From positions 9,366 through 73,365 of the forward strand of contig NMRA01000738.1 of NCBI GenBank assembly GCA_002633005.1: a stretch of 64,000 nt of DNA. The letters run 5' to 3'. The position numbers and the translations under genes are program-made. This document shows positions 1 through 12,500 of the stretch, piece after piece (within the stretch, counting starts at the first letter, position 1; each line of letters begins with the position of its first letter). A model generated the notes under the pieces. It was given only the letters and a program-made list of their open reading frames with translations. It was not told the origin of the DNA and did no database searches. The DNA comes from Phoronis australis. Its lineage: Eukaryota; Phoronida; Phoronidae.

Positions 1-165
1 ATGTGCCAAATTTCATGAACGTATGTCAAAGGGTTTTGGAGATAGAGCAGCGGACGCCGGACGCCAGACGCCGGACGGACGCCGCCCGGACGGACGGACG
101 GACGGACGGACAGAGATGACGGCATAATGCGTCCACATATAAATATGTGGGCGCATAAAAAGGAT
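1..165. repeat. GGAC-rich repeat with terminal hairpin (probable end of a dispersed element)
   Basis: Positions 50-112 are a GCCGGAC/GGAC minisatellite. They are followed by a 14-bp near-perfect stem (127-140 paired with 143-156, one mismatch, two-base loop) and an A-rich tail. A run of GGAC units followed by a hairpin and A tail is a common end structure of dispersed repeats in marine invertebrate genomes. The other end lies outside the window. Confidence 0.6.
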
Positions 166-387
166 TTCAAGGATCAATTAAATTAGAGTCGGTTTTTCAG
201 TAACGCATGCTAAAATGTTCACGGTGCAATTAGTTTGCAAAACGTATTCAAGTTCCTGCTCATTCGCCCTTACCAAATTCCCTTCTGCTGCAGCACACAA
301 TTTCACCACATTCACTCGTAACCTTCTGTGTCGTTCCCGTAAATAAATATAGAGAATACCATATTCGAATCCTTACAGTTCACTTAC

Positions 388-543
388 CTTCTTCTAAAGC
401 AATATCACAAAGCAAATGCTTATCGACGTCTTTTCTTGTGGTCGCATTGGCGCTTCTTTCAGGAATATCGGACACTGGGTGATTGACGAGCGTTACTTGT
501 GACATGTCGCACGGGTTGATTGAGCCATCTAGGTCCTTTGGAG
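388..543 (-). CDS. Exon 9: probable start of a D8C (uromodulin/GP2-like) domain
   Basis: This 156-nt, phase 1 to phase 1 exon has acceptor ATTGCAG and donor GAAG|GTAAGT. It encodes APKDLDGSINPCDMSQVTLV, then a segment with HPVSDIPERSAN, and ends LLCDIALEEG. The pattern of a Cys, a hydrophobic 'VTLV' strand, P..RSAN, then C-D-x2-L-x2-G just before the donor resembles the opening of D8C domains, where 'GWYRF' follows. The WYRF would lie in the next exon, outside the window, so the assignment is inferred from family knowledge. The open reading frame and splice sites are seen directly. Confidence 0.66.
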
Positions 544-3500
544 CTGCAATTGTAAACAAAAAATTAAATTGACTTGAAAATTCGGTTCGAAGCAGGCCAC
601 GGAGGCCTCCTGACCTGAGCATAAATTGAAAGATTCGGTGTCCCCAATATGCACGCAGTTTTGACATGAATTCATAACTAAAACAATACATTTTATAGTC
701 ACATCCTCCCAGGGGAGTTCTGTGCCTGGTTGCAGGAAGCAGTCTCAAACAGGGACTCATCTAAGTTCTCAAAATGTACTACGTATTTATTTCGTTCTTA
801 ACTCAAACATGTTATATTTTTATCATTTTATCTTAAGTTTATTACGAACTCTTTCAGTACTGACATTTTCTAATAACATAACTAAATATGAGTCCTTAAT
901 TAGGTCATATTAATTAGCTACTTAGTCCTTAAACTAGGGTTGTTGCACAAAAAGCATTACTTATTTTCTTTAATATTGAGAATTCAACTTTGAGTTTCCT
1001 CTCGATGTGAATCAAAGTTAAAATTGACTTGGTAATGAGACTCAAACAGCATAAGAAAGGGCAATCAGTGTTTTCACCCGTCCAAAAATACGCAGTAGAT
1101 TTAGGGAACTTTAGGTTTGACTGGGTCTATGACCAGACAATTATTATTGTTAGTGCTTAGCAGTTCCCAGTGCTACGTAAATTTAGCCTTTTTGATATTA
1201 TTGTCGTTTAAAATTCTGAATTTTAATTTTATTTGACTGGGTCCAAAAATCCAAAGGACGCCATAATAAAAAGGCTAATAGGGTTGCTTGATGTTGAGCT
1301 TCCTGCATATGGTGAAAGTTTGATCAAAATCCACAACTGTAGCAAAATAAAACATTTATCTTTTCGTTCACCAAAGCACGCATTGATCGGAGAGTCTTGC
1401 GAAATCAATTAGACCACATAGGTTGCGGCCGCCTGATGAACATTTCCACGACAAAGGGTGCCAGGCTTAGTTAAAAATTACTCGTGACAAAAAGATCAGC
1501 ATATGCGTGATTGATCCACGTTATTTTAGTGTACCTGAGCCCAGTTGCATAAAAGTAAAAGGCCGTGTAGCAAGAATGGCGTATCAATAACCCCCGTCAC
1601 GTTGTTATTGTTGAACAATGCACCTGACGTCAAGCAACAATAAACTAAACCACTCTGCTACATTTGCCGGTTTGGCAGCGAAAATCGGAACGAGTAGGTT
1701 GGATCGATTGTTCAATTATCAAAAATAAACTACCGGTATGTGAAATATACAACAACACAGAGCTTTGACAATGGTTGTGAGAACAGTGTACATGTAATTG
1801 TTATTTTCATATTAAGATCGGCAAATCAAACCTTCGCAGGTCCGCCCATCTCCAGTAAATCCATCTTTACAAAGACACATGAATGAACCGGCGGTATTGG
1901 AACAACTTGCATTGGGGTCACAAGGGTCTAGCAAACATTCGTCGATGTCTGAAAAGTCAACAGAGGGAAATCCTTCACAGAGAGCGCAATCGTTTTTAAA
2001 TTAGTTATCTGGTATCAGAAGTTGTCTGCAATTGTAATCGGGGCCGTGTGAGGGGAACGGAGGGCACGGGTCCAACCGTCAAGGTAAGTTAAGAAACATT
2101 GAAACATGTACCGTACCAGAGAGATAAATTAACCCGTGAATTGCCCATGATAAACTTCAACCTGTAGGAACAACCATAAACCTCTAACGTTTCGTATTTA
2201 GTAATAATGTAATAAATGCAAGAGGCGTGTAACGTGTTCAGGTCTAAATTGTAACACTTTCAGGTCAAATTTTGTTGAATCATTGCATGTGAACCCGAGT
2301 TTCTGGTAGTTGCCCGCAAACAGCAAAATCTACCCACCCAGGCGACAATGTATGCCGAGTAATACCATATGCTACNGGTAGTAGAAGTTTTGCAAAGATC
2401 TTTCTACTGAGTGTCCAGGTTTACGTTACCTTCGCACTTCGCGCCATTCAGTTTGAAACCCTGTTGACATTCACACCTGTAGGACCCAGCAGTGTTCACA
2501 CACGAAGCACCAAAACTACAGGGGGAAAGGCTGCATTCGTTCAAATCTGCAACAAAAAAATCGCATGGCATTTTGGGAAACTTGATGGCACCGGCTGCAC
2601 CTGATTCACTTCGCCGTTTCAGCAGGGTCAACTAGTGGCGTGAGTTCAGTAGATGTGAGAACCCCGCAAAAACGCATAATCAAGCTTGACTTCACGAACC
2701 AGGCGTGCGTTCAGTAGACGCTAGGACCTACGCTAGGACCTAACCAAAAGCTAGTCAAGGTCACGTGCTCTTATTTAAAATACACGGCAATATCACGCGT
2801 AATCTCGCAAAGTCTTGCTTTTAAGCTAGGTCCTAGCGTTACTCAACGGGAGGCTGATGTTGCATTAGCTTCCTTCACAATATTCTTGCGCCTAGAGAGC
2901 TCATCTCCGATTGGTTCTCGAGGGCTACTTTCAGCTTATAAACCAATCAAATATGACCAGCTGAAACTGCGGAGTGAATCAAAGTCCTCCCAATGTTTTT
3001 CATGGATTCTACCAGGAAGCCATTTCATGCAGACTTCCTCAAATGCAATGTACATGTAGGCACGAGACTGGAAAAATCCAAGTAATGGGTTATTCTTTGA
3101 TTTGTTTCTTCAATCGAATGACTAAAAAGCGACACATTTGATGTACCTTAGGCTATAGAAAATAGCATAATTAGTTGTGGTCTGTGCTTTTTTAAATTGA
3201 TGCAATGGTGCGGTATTTTTTAATAATTGAAAAACGAAAAAGCAACCGCTTGCCAACTGGAATAGGTGCAGGTCCTTTTTTCCGTACTCTCAGCGTCGCC
3301 TGAAGCCTGATTTCAAGGAACTACAAACTCTATTGAGACCCTCAACTCAAATTTGTCAAAGGAGAAATTTGAGACGAGTTTCGTGACGGTAAGTGATCTG
3401 CATCAAAATTTAGTTTTTTGTGATGGAAGAAAGGTTTATAGCTTCCTTATTTAGGCCTATGCCAAAATCGCATTGTTGAGAGGTTGTGTGCGAGAAATAT

Positions 3501-6500
3501 CTGGGTTCGTATTACCACGGTGCTTGAGGGGCATAACTTAATAGTAATTCCATTGGACAAAGACCTAAGGTATGCGATAATGATCTATTTTTAAAGTATT
3601 CTGCCCTTGACATACATACATAATGGCCTTTTTTGAGGTATAGTTTGGACTAATTTAGAAGCAGAAAGTTGAAAACAGAAAATGACACTGGAGTGCAGCA
3701 CGGGAGACATTTCGATATTACACAGATCTTACGCCATGCACTTTGATGTGAAGTTTCAGAATTTGTCTTCTGTTTTGTTTGACTGTTGTGCCTAAGGATG
3801 ACTTATCTTGCCTAATATCGAAACGTCGCTCACGCTGGTTTCAAGGGTCGCTTTTGCCTTCAACTTCCTGCTTATAGTTTGCTAATTTGGTGAGTTTTAG
3901 TAAGTCTTAAAGACACAACGGTCATGTTAGAACTTAGTCTAAATATTCTCACAATATTTTGTGCACCAGATATATAAGTGGTCGCTTCTTTGAATGAAAT
4001 TAGGATCTGTAACCGTAGTCACATGTGTATACATCAAAGTTATCTTAATCCGTCTGACCGGGTTCATAATTACATTTATCACTGATTTGTCATCATTCAA
4101 GTTCTCAGTGCAATAAATTTGCAGATACTCCTACCTTCACATAACCAACCATCCCCACTATAACCTGATTCACACTGACATGTGTATGATCCATTTGTAT
4201 TGGAGCACGCGGCCTTTGGATGACAAGGAGACCGGCGACATTCGTCAATATCTGAAAATAACCATTTCGTCAAAAGACGCAATTATATTATCTCCGCGTA
4301 CAGTGCCCTATAAGTAACGAAGTACTTCAAAGTCGTTTTAGGCAGTGACTTGCAATTTTTTTTCAAACATGTAAGATTGTTAGTTTGCTTAACTTCATCT
4401 TAAGTTGCGTTTTTTATCTTAACTTTCTTTTGAAAAGGATGTTGTGCGAAACTGGCTCCAGATTTCTAAATCTGTGATAGGAGGTACGCATAAAAGTGTG
4501 TCACAATTGTCAGGCAACTCAAGTTCAGTAAAATTGAGAAACCTTAATCCGGCACTGTTTGAAAGGATCGTCATGGGACGTTCAGTAACCCTAGACACCT
4601 GCTAGCCATTTGCGGCAAAAGTGCTGGCACTTTACCAAGAAAATGTTCGTAGTTAGATTGGTTCCCACTTCACGCAGACAGGAAGCGCTCTCCAAAACGA
4701 GGCTCACTACGATGGCTCCATTAAATGGTTAATCGACATTGTTCTGTTCCGCGTTGCTCCAACGGTGAAAGAAAAAATACGGACAATCTCTAAAAACGTT
4801 GAGATTCGGAAGCCATACGCCGCAACGAAGGAAAATATTTGCGTGTTTTCATGACTGGAAGTTGAAACACGATGTATAATTACTTTTGAAAAAGGGGAGG
4901 ACCTTCGATATCCCTCGATTTTTGTGCCGAGTATTGGCCCTATACTCCCCTCTAAAAAATATTGAAAATTCACGTGAAATTCCCCTCACGAGGACTAAAA
5001 ATTCCCCTCAAGTAATTGGAAATGTGGTCTGCCCAGTTAAGGAAAAATCTAAAACGAAATGGGTTATTTACGTCAGGTTATGCTTTGGACGAACGAACAC
5101 GGTGATTGATATCTAAACGCACATCACAAATGATGTAATAAATATTGAAACCAAGAAAGCAAAATTGGTGGTCAAATGTGTGTTTTCTATTTTAATAAAA
5201 ATAATTTAATCACATCAATCATTCTTGCAGATCGATGACAAATCAACTGTCAGTCCCTAAATCCCTACCTCACTACCAGGGCCTAGACTATGCTTGATGT
5301 TAATATATTTGATCAGCGAATTAAACCAGATGGGACTAACTTGCACTTGACATCAAATGCAATGATCCGCCGCTGTCAAATATATCTTCAACTCGCCAAA
5401 AATACGAACACATGAACTGGTTCGAGTAGAAAGCATTTTATCAACAAGTTAAAGAAGAAAGGTTACCACGCATTCAACACTCCTACATCCGTCGTAACAC
5501 GATCGCCACAATTTACTCATATTTACCTTTCGAACGTCAAAAAATACAGCCTTTGGTCAGACAGTTCTTTGATGCATTGACTTGTTCGTTAATGTTTTAT
5601 CTACATGTACGTATGTGTGGTTAATTATTAACACATTTCCTAAGATTTAATAACCACGTTGGATTCGAAAAAACAGCCATGAACTCACGTAGTATCAACT
5701 TCCGCTTTATTTATCGCAATGAGCCTCTCTTTGGATTTTAAGGTCCGCCCCGTGAATTAGAAACATAAGGAAGTCTTTGCGAAGCCGCCTGCGTCTCCAT
5801 GATGGCGAGGAGCGAGGGTAGGAAGTAATAAGTATCGTGGGTGCGTAGGTATAATTTTATCTCTTCAGATGAGATTCAGGCGTTGCCACGTTCTATCACA
5901 ATCAGGTCGACAATTTTGTGAATGCCATCCGAAGACCCAAAAAAGCATGAAGTTGGGATGATAAATTATGGGATATTATTCGTTGTTTCCGGTGCATAAG
6001 TGAAGATTTCTTATATCAAGTTCTTTGCAAGTGTCGCGTTTATACGGAATTCGGCGGCATGGTCGTTTGGGATATCCCCACACTCGCGAGATACAAGTTC
6101 TTCTGAACATACGAGTAAGACGAACATGATTAAAAAACAACTGTGAACCTTATTTTAACCTTTATCTGATGAGGGAACTATTTCAGTCAGTTAAGTAAAG
6201 CAGTTGAACTAAACCCTTATCTACTACCAAAATAATTTCACAGAGATTTTAAACAGTCGCAAAGCACGTAACCAACCAAACCTTCACAGAATGTGCCGTT
6301 TCCGATATATCCTTTCGAGCACGTGCACCAAGGGACGCCTGTCGAGTTGAAGCAGGTTGCATGTGGATGGCAAGGATTGTAAGTACACTTTTGTACTGCA
6401 ACATTAAAACGATTATGAACAACACATTAAGATTTTTGTCTTTTAAACTCAAAAGTTAGCAATAGTCGTCTATTAATCTGATCTAGTCAAATTCATCAAA

Positions 6501-9500
6501 TCGTTTTGAATGACGCTATATTAAATTAAACAAAAAACCCTGACCACTTCCCAGCATACCGCAGCGCCCTCTCGTACTGATTTATTATCCCACAATACTA
6601 CACGTTTGAATTAGTACCAAAGTGCCATTCTTGATTTGACGTCAATAAATTTTTCTGTTTCCAACCGTGTTGCAACGTTGGCAACATTTTTGAAAGCTGA
6701 ATGGGGTGGGTTAAATTGTTGTTCACCTGTGCGGCTCCGAGGTGGTTTACTTTCGACAACTACGTCTACAATGCAACGTGCTTTTCTACCTCCCCGAAGA
6801 AGTAGAGTTGAATTTTGGAATTGTCCAAGATTACACATTACATGTAATGACATGTAATCCAGTCTGATTTGAATACTTTCTTAGATGACGATAGTGAGCC
6901 TACTATTTAAACGTTGCAAATTACACGAAAGCTGAATTTCACACAAAACTGAAGAACTAGATGGTTCTGTCGTTAGGCGCAAATTCACGCAAATGTACAA
7001 GTTTAACGGTAAGACCTAAAACAAACGTTATTTTTTGTCTTCTGGGAACATATGTTATTCACTATTCTGATAACTTTTACCCTTCTTTTCAGAAACAAAA
7101 ATGGACCACTACAACATAGCGAAACATTAATTATCCAAAAGGAAGAGCTTTTTCAATCATCACAAAATCACAAATCCATCATGAACTGGGGGCCAGGTTT
7201 CTACTCATTACGCAATAATTCAATGTTGACGATACATTTACGTGATAAAAGCGATAAAATCGAACGTCGTTACAGCGTACATGTACATCAACGGACCTTC
7301 GAAATCTATGCAAATGCCGATATTATATAGATTATTACATGGCGAAGTCGTTATCCCCCGTATTCTAGAGCCCGAGTGGATTTTGGAGAATTATCGCCCT
7401 AGGGGCGGCATCACTGAGGGCGAGAATTCTCCAAAATCCACCAGGGCTCTAGATAAGGTGGATCACGACTGAGAACGTGTAATAATCTATTTATGCCACA
7501 TACTAAACGAGAAACATTGCAATGAATTATCTACCTTTCCCGACTGGCCTCGGCTTTGTAACCACTGTCTATGTCAGAGACCCGGGGTTGGAGGTCGTGA
7601 CATTTTAAGAAAAGCCGAGCTATTTTTGTCAAATAATGCTTTTACTCAAAACCAATTGAAAATTTTTAAAAATAGAAATAAAGTGAATCTATAAATTAAG
7701 GTTTAGCAACTATTATAGATTACCAGTGGTAGATCTACCTTTTCAGTAAGGGGAGGTTAGGATTTGAGCGAATCCGAGGCGCGTTGCGCCGAGCGGAAGG
7801 AAGGTCGGGAGGCGGTTGCCCCCTTCTGTGTAAGATTTTTTTTGTGTTTTTAGTAGCTGATTTCGCTTTTCTGGAGAAATTTTTTTCAATCTTTATTTCT
7901 GAACCTGTTCCGATGGGGGTTTGAACCCCTGAACCCCCTGTAGATCCGCCTCTGGCTTACACATTTTATCACGCTAAGCTTTCGCCGGGAATATATTATA
8001 TGCTAACGGCATTTTTTCCCTCAGGGTGCAAATCTAGATTTTTTATGTTATGCAATCATATTGACAGAATTGCATCACTTCTGGTAGATATCTGTATGAT
8101 GATCTTGATTTAGCACTGGTACTTAAGACATTTATCCATTTTAAAGTACGAAAAAATGTTAATTATGGCCAGAGTAATCCTTAATATAGTTGAAAATAGC
8201 CAGAAATCCATCGTTATTTTGTTTCACTGAAAAATTGCACGTTTTTAACACACATGGCATTTAATTAAATCACACATATAATTGAAATTTAATGTTTTTT
8301 CATGGTCTTAAGATGTAATTCTTGTTTTTCTTCAGGTGATTGCAGGGATCTGAAAAGTCCAACACAATTTTCCGGCATACTTGCAAAATGATGTCAATGT
8401 TATGCAAAAACACTAAATTTATATGTGCTTCTTCTCTTACAGCCATGTCTGAAAAAGAAAAGCATTACAAGTGTTTTGAACTGTGTTTTTTAATGGTTGA
8501 TGGTATATGGAATTTGATTTAGAAACCATACATTTGTACCAGATGTTCAGGTGATTGGATTCCTCAACCAAATAATGTCACCGTCACCTAAGAAAAACTG
8601 TATTCTCCGTAGCCCTGTCAGAATTCCATTAAATTCTTCCATTAATAAAAGATATTTGATACTGCACATTTTGGCCCACAAAATATATTAGACCAAGCCC
8701 TAGATTTGTATTGACCGTAACTAAGAACGTCTTTCCTATTCTCCGTAGACCCTGTATTCTCCGTAGCCCTCAACTTTGAATTGTTAGTACATGGTTGGAA
8801 AAAATTTGTATCTAGGAGCATTTAATGAGAAAATAGAGACAAATGGACTCTTCAACACAAGAAAAATTACAATTTTTTATTTATTGGTGGGATTTGAGGC
8901 AAGTTTAGCTAAATTATTTTTTCAGTTTAAACTCATTATTAACAAAACATGAATGTTCGTTGGTCATTCCGAAGTGTTGGCATTAACAAGTAAATGAATT
9001 CTATTGCATTGCTCAAGTGCTCATCCACTTATAATGAACAGGTATCTGCATATTTTGTATTCTCCGTGGCCCCCTCCATAACCTCAGTGTTATGTGAGTT
9101 TTATATATACAATGTCTACTGATGATGAAAAGTGCTTTCCTGTATTTCTTTGAGGTTAGTTGATGGAAATAGGCATCCAACTGATGATGATGTGACTCTG
9201 ATGATTAAGTTAAGTGCTGAGTATGTCTTAGGATAAAGTTTTTCCAATATCTTATATATTTGTATTCGCACAAGTGTGAAGAATAGTAAGACGGTATTAT
9301 CTCCCTTTTCCTAATCATAACTGTTGTTGTAATTCAGAAGTACATACTTGGTAGTATTAACAAGTAAATGAATTCTGTTGCATTGTTCCAGTATTTTTCT
9401 ACCCACAAATAGTACCTTCACATTTTGTATTCTCCGTAGCCCTCTCACTGACGTCTGTGTTCTGTGAGATCTATTTGTGCAAACAATGTTTACTGATAAT

Positions 9501-12500
9501 GAAAAGTGTTTTCCTGTATTTCTTTGATGATAGTTAATGGAATTAGGCATTCCTGGTGACAGTGATGTGACTCTGATGATAGTTAACTGCTGAGTATGTC
9601 TAAGGATAACAATTGCTGTTTCATTCGTATACTCACACCTTGTGAAGCATACACAAGTTTGAACATAGTTTTTTATATTGATGTGCAGTGATTGAGTTCA
9701 TGAGTTACCAGTAATAAACTTTCTTGTTCCTAAGCCAGATTTAAGTCTTTTTTTCCAAAATGTATGTGACAATACCAATGATGTATTCTCCGTAACCCAC
9801 ATTTCTTTTTTGTTAATTCAACTAGCCAAATCTCAAAAACTAAATAAGGATACTTCACAAAAATTTAACCTGATATTCCATATACCTTTTTGATTCCAAT
9901 AAAAGAAGTCTCAAAGCTGAAATAAAAACTTCATAAAATGCCATTTCTGAAACAAAAGTGTGCACCTTGAGTCAAAAATGCCGTAAAGTAGGTTACTACT
10001 GGAAACTGAGTATAATACTCAAATCAAAAGATCCCGCCACACGATACCTGCATCCAAATTGGAGATCGGTGATTTACAAGTGAGAGACATGAGAGAAAAA
10101 TTTCACTGAATTAAAATATTGTTTTTATGGAACTTATATGTCTTATTTTTCATAGCGTTCAAATATCTGTACAATGCCCTTTGCTGAACATGCGGTTGTT
10201 GCACGTGCTCATTTAAGTATTCTGTTTTCACGTTCGATGGCGTCAGCCGCGGAGTGGAGTAGTGGTAAAGTCGGCGACTCGAAACGCTTGAGGCCCGGGT
10301 TCGAAACCGGCCTCGGTTTCCCGCCAAAATGATATTTCACTAGTGAGATAACCACGACAATGCGGTTGTATTCGAGGCTAATATTGTGTTATAATTCGTT
10401 GTAACCAGACATAGACCTTACAATAGATAAATTCGGGTTGTGAAAGTTACGTTATACCACAATATTAGCGTCAAATGGCAGATACAACCGTGTAATAACC
10501 CATAAAGTTATCTCACTAGTGAGATAACGATTTGGCGGGAAACCGAGGACGGAGTCGAACCCGGCACCCTGGAATTGCTGGTCGCCGACTTAACCACTAC
10601 ACCACGCAGCCACTGACGTCATCAAGAGTGAAAATAGAAAACTAAATGAGCACGCGCAATAATCGCACGTTCAGCAAAGCGCATTGTAGTGTACCTAGGA
10701 ACCACTGGTTCCTAGAGTGTACTTATACGCTACGAAAAATAAGACACATAATTTCCATAAAAATGATATCTTAATTCAGTGAAATTTTTCTCTCATGTCC
10801 TCTTACTTGTAAATCACGGATCTCCAGTTTGAATGCGGGTATCGTGTCGTCAGGATCTTTGACTTGAGAATTATATTCAGTTACCAGTGGTAACCTATTT
10901 TAGCAGACGATAATTTCCCGGTCGAAGCTTAGCGCGTGTAAAAAACGTGTTTTAAGCTATAATAGTTGCTTAACCTTAATTTAGAGATTCACTTCATTTC
11001 TATTGTGTTTAAATTTCCAATTGGTTTTGAGTATAAGCATTATTTGACAAAAATAGCTCGGCTTTTCTTAAAAGGTCACGACCTCCGACCCCGGGCCTCT
11101 GACATAGAAAGTAGTTACAAAGCCGAGGCGAGTCGAGAAAGGTAGATCGATTCATTGCAATGTTTCTCGTTTAGTATGTGGTAACGCCCCTCGGGCGATA
11201 ATTCTCCAAAATCCACTCGGGCTCTAGATAACGGGGGATAACGACTTCGCCATGTAATAATCTATATTTATATCGCTGTTAACGTATCTCCAACCTTATT
11301 CACAAAAATTGGCCATTTTTACAATATTTCACTTGTGTCCAGCAAAATGCCGTATCTTCATTCTCGGGGAACTTCGAATACAAAATTTATACCACGTAGC
11401 GAAAAAAAAAGATCTAGCAGAACCACCTTGGAACCGCACAACCGCGTGGATATTTGTTTATTACTTATCCAAGGTCAAATGTTAAAGGCTTTTTCAATTA
11501 AATCGAATCTCCCGCTAGGTACAGAACAGCGGCTTCGTATACCCTCAGTCCTTTCATTCACAAAGTCGCCATAACATTGAGCCAACGAGGTGTACTTGTG
11601 ATAGAATGGTGCCGGGGAAAACGAAAACAAAGCGTAGTTTTGATCATAAGGGAGTTGTGCGTCTACATGCATGCGACCGTTGGCGTCGAAAACGAATGCT
11701 GCGAGCAGCCTCAGGCCTCTGTGGTCATGAACACAGAAAGTTGTGAAAAAAGGCTCACCGTAATTCCTTAATTCAAGTAATAAGTTGACATTTCGATGTT
11801 TCGATATCATGCTAACGACATACTTCAATCACCGATTCGATTTTTGTTATCCATTTCTTAGGTTTCGTATCTGTCTCCCAGCACGTGACGTGTATAGGCT
11901 ATGAACTGTGACCTACTTAGAAAGTAGGGCGTAAACAACAGTAACAGTTGGCTGGGAACAATACGTCTATTTGAGGTTTTAATGATAATTAAGTTCAATA
12001 GTTACGCACTGCAAAATCAGTTGAAATTGCGAGTGAACGTTGAAATAGCTAACATAGTTAAGGATTGTATAGGTTATGAGTACCGAAAACAAGTTTTCAC
12101 CGAATAATTAACCGAAGACTTTGAGATTTTCACTTGTCTCAGTTTAATCAGCTTTTTCTCGGCTTCAGCAAATCGACTTTCTTTGAACTTAGGAACACTA
12201 GTTCTCGAAAACGGCTTGATGGATTTTGATGAAACTTTCCAAACTCAGCATTTCGTCATCAGTCTAAAAAACCGGGATAGGATTTTTGACATAAAGGCCT
12301 AGTTTTTGCGTAATGTGACAAAGACGAATACGACTTCAATTTTTTACAAAAATACCTTACGTTTTGCGAGTTGATTTGTCATAGAAACCAAACGAACAGA
12401 CTAATCGAAAATTCCTACCAACATTTTTGAGGTAACCGGTAGAGTTTTCATTTAAAAAGTTTTCATTAAAATCGACCGAGGGGTTATTTTGCTATGAATC

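Larger units (their letters stand above)
7316..11278. mobile_element. Large fold-back (palindromic) element with tRNA-like segments in both arms
   Basis: The sequence from about 7316 inward matches the reverse complement of the sequence from about 11278 inward, down to a spacer at 10407-10434. The right arm is about 845 bp and continuous. The left arm has the same order but is split by two insertions (7724-7954 and 8007-9983) and by an extra inverted copy of its own outer ~75 bp around 7400-7480. Shared landmarks include ATGGCGAAGTCGTTATCCCC at the tips, TAATGCTT in mid-arm and GCTAATATTGTG at the centre. Each arm carries a tRNA-like block, both reading toward the centre. No transposase frame is present. 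It lies in intron 4 of the lectin gene. Confidence 0.82.

Noticed and set aside
11475-11828. 117-codon minus-strand frame in intron 4, followed by AATAAA
   Set aside because: No acceptor with a pyrimidine tract, no ATG at its start and no recognised domain. Frames of this length are expected several times by chance here.
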